Of a DNA stretch of 42,500 nt, positions 1 to 10,237 are shown one piece after another. The stretch is from NCBI GenBank assembly GCA_905221605.1, contig CAJNDS010002587.1:52501-95000 (forward strand), read 5' to 3'. Within the stretch, counting starts at the first letter, position 1. The number at the start of each line of letters is the position of its first letter. Origin of the DNA: Symbiodinium natans (lineage: Eukaryota > Sar > Dinophyceae > Suessiales > Symbiodiniaceae). Position numbers and translations under genes: made by a program. The notes beneath the pieces are model-generated. The model did no database searches, was not told the origin of the DNA, and saw nothing but the letters and a program-made list of their open reading frames with translations.

Positions 1-1361
1 GAGACAGGAACGGAAGGGCCTGATGCCCACCTTGCAGCTGCGCCTCCCAAGATTCACGCAAACGCGAGTCACTGTCAAGATGTGTGATGCATCTAAAGCC
101 CTCAACCCTACTTAAACCCTAAACCCTAAACCCTAAACCCCAAACCCTAAACCCTAAACCCTAAACCCCAAACCCTAAACCCGAAACCCTAGGCTCTCCT
201 AAACGACCTGCATCCTTACGCGCAGCATGCGCGCGCGCACGGGGGCGCGCCTTCGGGAGCCCATGTTCTGTAAGGCCGGGGCCGCCACCAGGCCTGCCAG
301 CAAGACCTGCCATTGGCCTGCACCCGAGGGTTTAGGGTTTAGGGTTTAGGGGTTTAGGGGTTTAGGGTTTAGGGATTTAGGGTTTAGGGTTCAGGGTTTA
401 GGGTTTCGGGGTTGAGGGTTTTTAGGGGTTTAGGGGTTTCGAGTTCATTTCCAGAAGGTTGCAATTCGCATGTGTTATTGGGGTTCGACCCACCAAACCC
501 TGAATCCCTGATCAGATGCCTGATGTCGGGAAGCCGGACCATTCGGCATGTGCCTCAGCTGCACCCCAGCCCTGTAACGCTTGTTGAGGCTTAGGGTTCA
601 GGGTTTAGGGTTTAGGGTTCAGGGTTCAGGGTTCAGGGTTCAGGTTTAGGGTTTAGGGTTTAGGGTTTAGGGTTTAGGGTTTAGGGTTCAGGGTTCAGGG
701 TTTAGGGTTTAGGGTTTAGGGTTTAGGTTTTAGGGTTTAGGGGTTTTTGGGCTTAGGCTGCGTTTCGGGTTTCGGCTCTTCTGGGTTTTGGGGTCTAAGG
801 CAAGCGTGGAGGGCCAGGGCCCGGACTCTTGGTCGCACCGCAAGATGCCCAGATGCGACCTGAGATCAGCAAGGTCGACATACAGCTAATATAGGGGTCG
901 GAATGATTACTATTCTTCCCTTACGGCCCCTATATAACTATGCCATAAGAATGCCTCAAAACCCTATTCTAGGCTTTAAGGCCCCAATATATTATGTCGC
1001 ATAGATTCACAGATCCTCTACAGAAGTATGTGCTCAATGACCTCCACGACATATGAACGAAAACCCATGTGCATGCACCCTAAACCCTAAACCCTAAACC
1101 CTAAACCCTACAACCCACCCGAAACCCTAGTTCCCTAAGTCCATGTAAGGAAAGTAGGGAATCCTAAGAACTCAGAGGTGTTGGGCTCCCTCCGTTGGGT
1201 GTAAGGTCCCAAACCCAAATCCGAATACCCCTAAACCCTAAACCCTAAACCCTAAACCCGAAACCCGAAACCCTAAACCCAGGGATGCCAAGTCGCTGGG
1301 TGATGCGCAGTCCGTGGCACTGACCTCGCAGACCTCGCGGGCGCAAGCCGAGCAACAGTGA
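1..1361 (+). CDS. 3' part of an unrecognised gene, five exons
   Basis: Exons by phase: <1-17, 275-329, 458-588, 800-873, 1283-1361, ending in TGA at 1359-1361. Donors are GC (18), GT (330), GC (589) and GT (874). Every acceptor is AG|G. The four junctions keep one frame, giving 118 codons including the stop (117 residues). The largest exon (458-588) reads CNSHVLLGFDPPNPESLIRC and onward. The last one ends in a polar helix-like tail, TSQTSRAQAEQQ. I do not recognise the family. Intron 329/458 starts with TTTAGGG, and intron 873/1283 ends with CCCTAAA, the same polarity as in the - strand genes. The 5' part lies outside the window. Alternative: chance open frames. The phase agreement over four junctions argues against that, but there is no homology support. 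Confidence 0.5.
110..191 (+). repeat. CCCTAAA interstitial telomere-type array in intron
   Basis: About eleven near-perfect CCCTAAA units with a few CCCCAAA variants, inside the first intron of the + strand gene. The next island (192-274) is GC-rich and contains a CGCGCG run. Confidence 0.9.
330..457 (+). repeat. TTTAGGG array filling an intron
   Basis: The whole 128-nt intron between exons 275-329 and 458-588 is TTTAGGG and variants (TTTAGGGG, TTCAGGG). It starts at the GT donor and stops about 15 nt before the AAG acceptor. Confidence 0.85.
589..799 (+). repeat. TTTAGGG array filling most of an intron
   Basis: The donor is GC (GAG|GCTTAGGG) and the telomere unit starts immediately. TTTAGGG/TTCAGGG units run to about 750, followed by a degenerate GGGTTT-rich stretch and the acceptor TCTAAG|G. 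Confidence 0.8.
882..940 (-). mobile_element. dispersed element family A, inverted copy
   Basis: Contains TAGGGGTCGGAATGATTACT followed by TTCCCTTACGGCCCCTA. The reverse complement matches the segments GGGACCATAAGGGAA and ATTCCGACCCCTA found at 18.0, 20.4, 20.6 and 32.6 kb. It is probably a short non-autonomous element in the last intron of the + strand gene. Confidence 0.5.
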
Positions 1362-1509
1362 AGGGCTAAGGGCCTCCGAAGCAGGGTTTTTAGGGGTTTA
1401 GGGTTTAGGGTATGCGAAACTTGCAGCGTGTGAGGTCTTGGGGTTTGGGGTTTGGTGTATGGATTAGGGCTTACATGTTCATACGCGTTTCGTTACGTTG
1501 CGTCACATT

Positions 1510-1890
1510 ACATACATACCATACCATACCATACCATACCATACCATACCATACCATACCATACCATACCATACCATACCATACCATACCATACCATACC
1601 ATACCATACCATACCATACCATACCATACCATACCAACATACATACATGCATACATACATACATACATACATAATACGTACATACATTACATTACATTAC
1701 ATTACATTACATTACATTACATTACATTACATTACATTACATTACATTACATTACATTACATTACATTACATTACATTACATTAAAATACATTACATTAT
1801 ATTGCATTGCATTGCAATACATTGCATTGCATTACAGTACATTACATTACATTACATTGCATTGCATTACATGACATTACAGGCATACAT
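1510..1890 (+). repeat. pentanucleotide microsatellites (CATAC)n and (ATTAC)n
   Basis: About 1510-1635 is a near-perfect CATAC run. It passes through a short (CATA)n section into about 22 ATTAC units (1680-1785), then ATTAC/ATTGC mixtures to about 1890. The unit length of five leaves all frames open, so the long His/Tyr/Thr/Ile-rich frames here are not genes. Confidence 0.97.
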
Positions 1891-2991
1891 ACAGACATAC
1901 ATACATACACCCATGCATGTGCGTATCAAGTCTATAAAGAAACAATCACAAACTCCTGCTCAAAAAGCTCGGGTTGAGGTTTTGGGCTCAATATTTGCGA
2001 ATGCCTGAAGCCCTAACCCTAAACCGTAAACTGTAGACCTACCCTGAACCCTAAACCCTAAACCCTAAGCCCTAAATCCAAAATCCTAAACCCTAAACCC
2101 TCATTGAGGCTTTGGGGTCACCCCCCTAAACCCTCGGGCGCCGGCCAGGGCACGCCGGGGCCTGCCAAGGTTTAGGGTTGAGGGTTTAGGGCTTTTGGTT
2201 GAGGGTGATGTGGGGGGGGCGGGGGGGTCCGGCAATTACAGGTCCGGGGATTTATTTTTGGCAGACAGGGACAGGGGGAGGGGGGGGGGGATCTTGTAGT
2301 TTTGGGTTTCCCATATCGTGCTGATACCGTAAGAGTCCACAGCGATTCAGATGGGCTCAGCGAACACTCGACCCAGGAGTCACATCGGAATTAAGGGATT
2401 ACAAGGGAAGCCCAACCCCCCTAAACCCTAAACCCTAAACCCTAAACCCCAATTAGAGCCTACGCCGGGTCCTAGAATGTGATGGCTTAGGGTTCATCGG
2501 CTCGGCTGCTTCTTCTGCCCCTAGGGCCCTGCTTGGAGGTTCAGGGGTACTTCCTCCCCTAAAGCCTCAACCCTAAACCCTAAACCCTAAACCCTAAACC
2601 CTAAAACCAGCTAGTTCGATCCTGAGGTCCCGTCCTCGGTCGGTGCCCCTCACCGCCGCCATGGCGCTGCCAGGGCTCACGTGTTCACTATCTTGTTTTG
2701 TATCTTTACGGAAATCTAGTGTTTTGGGTTTAGGGTTAGGATTAGGGTTTAGGGGGGTTGCTCTGCGCAGCCCCCAAATCTCGTAGGCCCCAAGCCCTCT
2801 TTAGAGGGTTTTGCATGGTTTCGAGATTGATTGAGTTTTGAGGTTCAGAAGCTTAGGGCTTAGGGCTTCCCATCTCAAGGCAGCCTCTTGTGTGCTCGGG
2901 ATGTTTGCCATTCTACTTGCATTGCAGGACTGCGCGGCTTGTCAGAGAGCCAGCGCCAGCAGATGTGCTACATGCCCACAGAAACCGCGCG

Positions 2992-3213
2992 CCTAAACCC
3001 TAGAACCCTAGAACCCTAGAACCCTAGAACCCTAGAACCCTAGAACCTAGAACCCTAGAACCCTAGAACCCTAGAACCCTAGAACCCTAGAACCCTAGAA
3101 CCCTAAAACCCTAAAACCCTAAAACCCTAAAACCCTAAAACCCTAAAACCCTAAAACCCTAAAACCCTAAAACCCTAAAACCCTAAAACCCTAAAACCCT
3201 AAACCCTAAACCC
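2992..3213 (+). repeat. variant telomere-like octamer arrays
   Basis: About 13 units of CCCTAGAA followed by about 14 units of CCCTAAAA, ending in two plain CCCTAAA. The variants are sorted into homogeneous blocks, so each block probably expanded locally from a single mutated unit. Confidence 0.95.
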
Positions 3214-3499
3214 TGCTTCCGTGTTTTATCCGAATCTTGGGTCTGCGATTTCGTCGATGTCGCCAGCTGGCTTTTAAGGCTCGCGGCCATCAGCGGCGTA
3301 CAAAAGCATCTCGAAGAGTGTTTCAAAGAGTTGCAGAGGTCCCTCAACCCTAGACCCTAGACCCTAGACCCTATGACCCTAAACCCTAAACCCTAAACCC
3401 TAAACCCTAAACTCCCTAAACCCTAAACCCCAAACCCTACCCAGGAGGCGTTAAGCGGACTGACGACATTGCGCCAGGCCGCGGCTCCCATGGTGCGGC

Positions 3500-6383
3500 T
3501 CAGTTCTTGGGGTACACGGTGCGGGTCATGATCTCGTAGCCGTTCCTCAACATGGGTTTAGGGTTTAGGGTTTAGGGTTTTAGGGTTTAGGGTTTAGGGT
3601 TTTAGGGTTCAGGGTTCAGGGTTCAGGGTTTAGGGTTTAGGGTTTAGGGTTTAGGGTGGAGGCTTCTGATTTGGGCACTCACTTCAGGTTGCGCGGCATG
3701 GGAGTTCTAAGCTAAGTTTGGGCCGGGGGCTGATCGGAAGGGGGGGCCTTAGTAATATATATATATATATGACAATACAGTATTTTACTAGAAAAATATT
3801 ACAATATGACAATATAGGAATATATAAAAACCGTCTACGGGGGAAGGGCTCCCAAGCCCAGGCTCCAGTTGATGGAGGTGATCTCGATGGAGCGCTTGGA
3901 GATCAGGAGGTCGTAGAAGCCGTACTGGGCCTCGCCGTACCAGTCCTGATGTGGCACAGGCGGGTTTTAGGGTTTAGGGTTTAGGGTTTAGGGTTTAGGG
4001 CTTAAGGTTTGGGGTTTAGGCTCTTTTCTAGCAATACCTGCACGTGCCTAACCGCGTCACCCTGCACCCCACCCATGTGGGGGTGGCCCTTTCGGCCGAG
4101 GGGCCCTCTTGTTGTGGATGTTCGGCGTGGCTTCGGAGGAGATGCCTCCACCGCCACCGGTCACGAAGCAGGTGAGTCCTCCGAGCCTGCAATCCAACTC
4201 TGCTCCGATTTCTAGGCGAAAGCGTGCCCAGATGTGTCCCCGAACAGATCACCCAAAGCTCCCACACAAGACAGCGTAAACCGGGCAGCTGCACAGCTTC
4301 CCGCCTGTTTGGGCTCCACAGCTCCTGGTCGTGGCGGTGCCCGGTCACCAGGAGGTCCAGCCCATGCCTACGCAGCGCGCACGAAGCCCACGAGCTCCCG
4401 GCAAGCACGGAAGTCCACCTGCGTGCAGCCAAGGTGCTGCTGGTGCAAGCCGGCCTGAGAGCGAGGGCCCGACACGCGGCCACAAAACAAGGATGCCGAC
4501 CGACTGCCCAAGTCTGCCAAGCTGCCCAGTAGTTCTTCTCAAAGCCGCATGGGAAGTGCGTGACGGCGAGCTGCCAGTCCGCAGTGGACTTGCTCAACTG
4601 CTCGGTCAGCCACGCCTGAGGCGACGTGAAGGAAGACATCGCAGAGAGAGAGAGAGAGAGAGAGATAGAGAGAGAGAGAGACAGAGAGGGAGCGAGAGAG
4701 AGAGAGAGAGAGAGATGTATATATGTACATGTATATGTATATGTATATATATATATAGCAAAGAGGCAACAGCCGCTCGAGCCTGATTCTTGCGCCACAG
4801 GTCCCAAAACCATGCCTTGCATGTAGCCACGGACGTCGGTCCGCCTGCAGCCGGGGAGGGGCGGAAAGCCGAGCGATGCTTATATTGTACGTGCGCACAC
4901 ACACACACACACACACGGCAGTATGGCAACTGCGGGCAACTGCGGGCAACTGCGGGCAACTGCGGGCAACTGCACGCATCGTAAGCAACTGCAAGCAACG
5001 CGCACATCACGCCGCGCCTTGCGACTCGCAGTTTGCTCCGGCCGGGTTGTGCTTGATTCCGCAGACGTTGTGCTCCGGGTCCAATTCCGGATCCTCCGCG
5101 TCCTGGGCATTCGAGTCGACCATGAAGATGTCCATGGTGAAGCCGGCGTCCACGAAGTTGACGTGTTGGCTCCAGTATGCCGCAGGCAGTCTCCAGCGAT
5201 CGCTCTGCCAGGTGTAGGCAATCTGCTGGTCCCAGCCGTTGTTGAAGACACGGCCTCCCCAGTCGTGGTTTCCCAGGACGCTCAGCCACGGCTTGCCATC
5301 CAAGCCCGGCCCGTTGTAGACGCTCTCGAAAACTTGGTCGAACTGGTGGTGTGTCACGTAAGCCAACTCGGTCATTGGCGTGCCGCAGGTCTTCTCGATG
5401 CCACCCCAGTAGAAGTTGTCGCCGACGTTCAAGATGAACTGTGGGTTCACTTTGGCCGCACGGGCCTTGAACGAGCTGGCCACCAGTGTCTGCGGCTGAT
5501 CGTCGATGCCCTTCACGAAACCACATCCGGGATCGCACATACGCCCCATCGTCTTGTAGCACTCGACAAACTGCTTGTGATTGCAGAGCAGCTTCGTGTG
5601 CTGCTTGTTGTAACGTGTTCTCGGGAAGACGCTTGGCCCGGCCTTCGTCCCTGCAGGGTATGCAACGAGGTTCGGCCGGCCCTCGATTGGGTTCAACGTG
5701 CCATCCAGGCCGCCCCAGTCGCCTCAGCACACAGCTACGCACAGCTTCCAGAGCAAACAACCTGGATAACAAGAGAACCCTTTAGATGCCTCATCGAACC
5801 TGTCGGGTGCAAGCAGGGTGCCAATCGCGAAGACATGGAAAGGGCCTGTGCCAGTAATGTTCATGTCCTCCCAGGCCATGCCGTTGTAGTCCAGGGCCGT
5901 GGCCGGTGGCTTGCACGCGATGCTGTCCTCGTCTGTGCATTTGGCGGTGCTCTTGCCCTTGATGCAGACATCACAGGGAGGGTTTGTGCAGCTGCAAGGC
6001 GGCGAGCCACACTGCTTGCCTCCCGGCGGTGCGCAGAAGTACAGCTTCTGCCAGTCATCAAGGCTCGCCTGTTTGTAGTCGTCCACGCCCGCGATGATCT
6101 TCATGTCTTTGAACCACTCCGGGCCGTGTTTGTCATACTTGCCTCCGTTGTGCACCCACTCGACCGTGGAGCGGCAGTTGTCGTTGGAGGGGTCACGGAG
6201 GCTCGCACACTTCGGCCCACCGGCCCCCTCCGCCTGCTCCTGCGATGCAGCCACCGCCTGGCCACGCCGCTGCAGTGCGTTCAGGGCGCACTGCTCCTCG
6301 CCGCCGCACTCATCATCGAGGCCCAGTGGCTCTAGGCCAGCGGCCACGGTGACCAGAGCCACCGCGATCACTCGGGCGGCCAT
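3500..6383 (-). CDS. purple-acid-phosphatase-like metallophosphoesterase, downstream tandem copy
   Basis: Exons in sense order: 6383-5822, 5722-5018, 4844-4783, 4615-4518, 4367-4305, 4186-4105, 3945-3860, 3545-3500. They sum to 1704 nt, 567 residues plus stop. The start ATG gives a short hydrophobic signal-like segment (residues about 3-16). Metal-binding motifs in order: IGDWGG, created by the exon 1/2 junction; GDNFYWGG; GNHDWGG; VTHFP; and GHRHDQE, after intron 4. These are the five blocks of purple/tartrate-resistant acid phosphatases, so a two-metal phosphomonoesterase is inferred. A glycine-rich FVTGGGGGISSE segment and DWYGEAQYGFYDL follow, as I recall for protist relatives. Introns 1-6 all use GC donors and AG|G acceptors. 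The last exon, NGYEIMTRTVYPKN, is supported because it differs from the other copy almost only at third codon positions. The exon 7 donor (CCT|GGG) is non-canonical and uncertain. Introns 6 and 7 contain TTTAGGG tracts. Confidence 0.9.
3546..3859 (-). repeat. intron 7 of downstream phosphatase copy, telomere tract and AT run
   Basis: 3553-3657 is TTTAGGG on the + strand, so sense CCCTAAA just before the acceptor TTGAG|G. About 3750-3830 is AT-rich with an (AT)n run. It shares no obvious sequence with intron 7 of the other copy, although the flanking exons match. Confidence 0.7.
4616..4782 (-). repeat. intron 3 microsatellites, downstream copy
   Basis: A 167-nt GC-AG intron made largely of (GA)n (about 4640-4714 on the + strand) and a TA/TGTATA run (4715-4756). 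The equivalent intron in the upstream copy is 100 nt (8580-8679) with a much shorter GA run and no TA run, so length differs by microsatellite change only. Confidence 0.85.
4845..5017 (-). repeat. intron 2 with (AC)n and a 10-bp tandem repeat, downstream copy
   Basis: Contains (AC)n at about 4896-4916 and four consecutive copies of GGGCAACTGC (about 4934-4973). The upstream copy has only one unit and a short AC run (131-nt intron, 8742-8872). Donor CAAG|GC and acceptor GCAG|GC. Confidence 0.85.
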
Positions 6384-6932
6384 GCTTCGCGGGGTTAGCT
6401 ATGAACTAGTAGGCTAGTAATCGTGGAGGGCCGGGCGGCCCACAAAAATGCTTTTGGCGGATCTGAGAGTCTCGCCGGAGACCTGGGCCAAAGCATCAAG
6501 CAAGGCCACGTCCTGCATCCAAACGATATGAGCCTTTACTTCATGTGGGGGGCTCTGGGGATCCTAGCTGGCCCAAATCAAGACGCGAAAACCCATGACT
6601 CAAGGACAGACCCGCATTGTGTCTGCACAAACATGCCCTTGAGGGCATGTCCAAGAGCCCTTGGTAGCGAAGCACAAAGGCACAAGACACGGAGCATGCA
6701 AACACTGGACAGTCACAGTAGTAGGTCCGGCAAGGGAAAGCCCCACCACAGGCAAATGCGGCACACCCATCTACAGGACCTGTCCCTGTTCCGGCCAGAT
6801 TGACAGCATGCTTGCACGCCAAGGACTGGTGGTGTTTTGTTCGCTTCTTCGCACGCCACACCACGGTTTGATCTAGAACTTATTGGATAGGACATGGATT
6901 GAAACTTTAAAAAGAGGTGGCACCAATCTCAC
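6384..6932 (-). promoter_or_regulatory. spacer between tandem phosphatase genes
   Basis: The first 150 nt or so upstream of the downstream copy's ATG (6384-6500) match the equivalent region above the other copy (10238-10350), including CTACTAGTTCATAGCTAACC just before the start, so the duplication unit includes 5' flanking DNA. Several AG dinucleotides there could serve as spliced-leader acceptors, but none can be picked out. The remainder should include the 3' UTR of the upstream copy. No TATA box or poly(A) signal stands out, as is usual in dinoflagellates. Confidence 0.5.
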
Positions 6933-9900
6933 TCAGGCCTTAGGGTACACGGTCCGCGTCATGATCTCGTAGCCATTCCTGGAGGCCGACCACAAATACT
7001 ACTCCCTAAACCCTAAACCCTCAACCCTCAACCCTAAACCCTAAACACCCCCCCCCCCCCCCCAAGCCGGCCCTCTCAGCACCTCAACTTCTTGTTGGAT
7101 CCCCTCTCAACCCTTCGCACCCCGACCCCTCTGCTCGCCCTATGGACCCCCTATTGTGGACTTCGTATAAAACCCCCTGAAATGAACCCAATGCACCCCC
7201 CTGTGCAGTTCCGGTTACGATTCCCCTATACTTGGAGGTTCAGGGTTCTTCTTTTTTACCCCCACTGTAACTGCTCAAATGATGACAAGGCTTCCTTGGC
7301 CTTGACTTCCCTCACTCTCCTGACCATTAAACTTCGACATCCTTCAACAAAATTGGGTTTAAGACTTAAAATTTAGGGTTTCTCACCTCCTGAGTTCATA
7401 AGCTCCAGAAAAGTGCACACGTTCAGCTCTACAAGCGATTTTAGTATCCCAAAAAGTGCAAGGAGCTCCAAAAAGGTGTACCCTTTCAGTTCTATAGGGG
7501 ATTATGGTATCCCAATATTACCCCAGACAGTGTAAAGTGTACTCATTCGGTCTAGACCCAAGAGTAACCTAGGAAAAAACGGGGCGCACTTTTTGGTTTA
7601 AAGGGGATTGTAAGGGAAACTGAACACTAAACCCTAAACCCTAAACCGTAAAAACGGGAACAAGGGTCTACTTTGGATCCAAGAGGTTTAGGGGCCAACA
7701 AGCTTGACATTTGCGTATGGACCGAGGCGAAATAGTGTGTGTGAGGCTAAACCCTCAACCCTAAACCCTAAACCCTAAACCCTAAACCCTAAACCTTGTA
7801 AGCCCAGGCTCCAGTTGATGGAGGTGATCTCGATGGAGCGCTTGGAGATCAGGAGGTCGTAGAAGCCGTACTGGGCCTCGCCGTACCAATCCTGATGTGG
7901 CACTAGGGTTTAGGGTTTAGGGTTTAGGGTTGAGGGTTTAGGGTTTAGGGTTTAGGGTTTAGGGCTTAAGGTTTGGGGTTTAGGCTCTTTTCTAGCAGTA
8001 CCTGCACCTGCCTAACCGCGTCACCCTGCATCCCACCCATGTGGGGGTGGCCCTTTCGGCCGAGGGGCCCTCTTGTTGTGGATGTTCGGCGTGGCTTCGG
8101 AGGAGATGCCACCGCCGCCACCGGTCACGAAGCAGGTGAGTCCTCCGAGCCTGGAATCCAACTCTGCTCCCATTTCTAGGCGAAAGCGTGCCCAGATGTG
8201 TCCCCGAACAGATCACCCAAAGCTCCCACACAAGACAGCGTAAACCGGGCAGCTGCACAGCTTCCCGCCTGTTTGGGCTCCACAGCTCCTGGTCGTGGCG
8301 GTGCCCGGTCACCAGGAGGTCCAGCCCATGCCTGCACAGCGCACACGAAGCCCACGAGCTCCCAGCAAGCACGAAAGTCCGCCTGCGTGCAGCCAAGGTG
8401 CTGCTGGTGCAAGCCGGCCTGAGAGCGAGGGCCGGACACGCGGCCACAAAACAAGGATGCTGACCCACTGCCCAAGTCTGCCAAGCTGCCCAGTAGTTCT
8501 TCTCGAAGCCGCAGGGGAAGTGCGTGACGGCGAGCTGCCAGTCCGCAGTGGACTTGCTCAACTGCTCGGTCAGCCACTCCTGGGGCGACGCGAAGGAAGA
8601 CATCGCAGAGAGAGAGAGAGAGATAGAGAGAGAGAGAGCGGGAGACACAGAGCGTCGAGAGAGCAACAGCCGCTCGAGCCTGATTCTTGCGCCACAGGTC
8701 CCAAAACCATGCCTTGCATGTAGCCACGGACGTCGGTCCGCCTGCAGCCGGGGAAGGGCGGAAAGCCGAGCGATGCTTATATTATATGTGCGCACACACA
8801 CGGCAGTATGGCAACTGCGGGCAACTGCACGCATCGTAAGCAACTGCAAGCAACGCGCACATCACGCCGCGCCTTGCGACTCGCAGTTTGCTCCGGCCGG
8901 GTTGTGCTTGATTCCGCAGACGTTGTGCTCCGGGTCCAATTCCGGATCCTCCGCGTCTTGGGCATTCGAGTCGACCATGAAGATGTCCATGGTGAAGCCG
9001 GCGTCCACGAAGTTGACGTGTTGGCTCCAGTATGCCGCAGGCAGTCTCCAGCGATCGCTCTGCCAGGTGTAGGCAATCTGCTGGTCCCAGCCGTTGTTGA
9101 AGACACGGCCTCCCCAGTCGTGGTTTCCCAGGACGCTCAGCCACGGCTTGCCATCCAAGCCCGGCCCGTTGTAGACGCTCTCGAAAACTTGGTCGAACTG
9201 GTGGTGTGTCACGTAAGCCAGCTCGGTCATTGGCGTGCCACAGGTCTTCTCGATGCCACCCCAGTAGAAGTTGTCGCCGACGTTCAAGATGAACTGTGGG
9301 TTCACTTTGGCCGCACGGGCCTTGAACGAGCTGGCCACCAGTGTCTGCGGCTGATCGTCGATGCCCTTCACGAAACCACATCCGGGATCGCACATACGCC
9401 CCATCGTCTTGTAGCATTCGACAAACTGCTTGTGATTGCAGAGCAGCTTCGTGTGCTGCTTGTTGTAGCGTGTTCTCGGGAAGACGCTTGGCCCGGCCTT
9501 CGTCCCTGCAGGGTATGCAACGAGGTTCGGCCGACCCTCGATTGGGTTCAACGTGCCATCCAGGCCGCCCCAGTCGCCTCAGCACACAGCTACGCACAGC
9601 TTCAAGAGCAAACAACCTGGATAACAAGAGAACCTTTAGATGCCTCATCGAACCTGTCGGGTGCAAGCAGGGTGCCAATAGCAAAGACATGGAAAGGGCC
9701 TGTGCCAGTAATGTTCATGTCCTCCCAGGCCATGCCGTTGTAGTCCAGAGCCGTGGCCGGTGGCTTGCACGCGATGCTGTCCTCGTCTGTGCATTTGGCG
9801 GTGCTCTTGCCCTTGATGCAGACATCACAGGGAGGGTTTGTGCAGCTGCAGGGTGGCGAGCCACACTGCTTGCCTCCCGGCGGTGCGCAGAAGTACAGCT

Positions 9901-10237
9901 TCTGCCAGTCATCAAGGCTCGCCTGTTTGTAGTCGTCCACGCCCGCGATGATCTTCATGTCTTTGAACCACTCCGGGCCGTGTTTGTCATACTTGCCCCC
10001 GTTGTGCACCCACTCGACCGTGGAGCGGCAGTTGTCGTTGGAGGGGTCACGGAGGCTCGCACACTTCGGCCCACCGGCCCCCTCCGCCTGCTCCTGCGAT
10101 GCAGCCACCGCCTGGCCACGCCGCTGCAGTGCGTTCAGGGCGCACTGCTCCTCGCCGCCGCACTCATCATCGAGGCCCAGTGGCTCTAGGCCAGCGGCCA
10201 CGGTGACCAGAGCCACCGCGATCACTCGGGCGGCCAT
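6933..10237 (-). CDS. purple-acid-phosphatase-like metallophosphoesterase, upstream tandem copy
   Basis: Exons in sense order: 10237-9676, 9577-8873, 8741-8680, 8579-8482, 8331-8269, 8150-8069, 7891-7806, 6978-6933. Exon lengths equal those of the other copy (562, 705, 62, 98, 63, 82, 86, 46 nt). The 229-residue open stretch around exon 2 is identical in the two copies, and exon 1 is identical as far as compared. Replacements seen: EWLTEQ for AWLTEQ at the start of exon 4, and a final Ala for Asn. The N-terminus has a signal-like segment, then DDECGGEEQCALNALQRRG. The five phosphatase motifs (GDWG, GDNFY, GNHDW, VTHF, GHRH) are intact, so both copies look functional. Introns 1-5 are 98, 131, 100, 150 and 118 nt; intron 6 is 177 nt with a TTTAGGG tract. 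Intron 7 is 827 nt and has collected repeats and element fragments. The exon 7 donor is uncertain (CCT|GGG). Confidence 0.9.
6979..7805 (-). mobile_element. expanded intron 7 with dispersed-element pieces
   Basis: Contains CCCTAAA blocks near 7004-7046, 7627-7650 and 7748-7797, a C17 run at about 7047-7063, and pieces of two dispersed families. 7387-7545 (family F) shares GAGTTCATAAGC, TTCTATAGGGG and CCCAAAAAGTG with 37515-37605. 7549-7624 (family E) shares AGTAACCTAGGAA with 22077-22152. The intron is 827 nt here and 314 nt in the sister gene. Confidence 0.6.

Larger units (their letters stand above)
1362..3499. other. convergent intergenic region, repeats only
   Basis: Lies between the stop of the + strand gene and the stop of the downstream phosphatase copy. 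It holds a pentanucleotide microsatellite (1510-1890), TTTAGGG/CCCTAAA blocks and poly-G runs near 2214-2290. Two non-repeat islands (2606-2720 and 3215-3345) have short open frames but no phase-supported splice structure. I see no gene that I can defend. Confidence 0.6.

Noticed and set aside
1412-2008. Long open frames rich in His-Tyr-Ile-Thr or Trp-Tyr-Gly-Met
   Set aside because: They are translations of the CATAC and ATTAC microsatellites; a five-base unit has no stops in any frame.
2935-2995. + strand reading GLRGLSESQRQQMCYMPTE after TTGCAG
   Set aside because: It has a plausible acceptor, but no second exon joins it in phase and it runs into the CCCTAGAA array.
3215-3345. + strand reading CDFVDVASWLLRLAAISGVQ, protein-like
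   Set aside because: No AG acceptor upstream and no partner exon in phase; all three frames nearby are open by chance. It is worth a transcript check only.
4168-4215. GTGAGT...TCTAG on the + strand near 4171 (and 8135), resembling a canonical GT-AG intron
   Set aside because: It is on the wrong strand and overlaps phosphatase exon 6 and its GC-AG intron, which keep phase in both copies.
4345-4542. Possible frameshift pseudogene in the phosphatase between HFPCGFEKNYW and GLDLLVTGH
   Set aside because: The apparent frame break disappears once a 150-nt GC-AG intron is placed at the same site in both copies.
4923-6335. 470-residue open frame on the + strand across the phosphatase
   Set aside because: It is the complement of exons 1 and 2, which carry all the family motifs on the - strand. 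The same shadow appears at 8808-10189.
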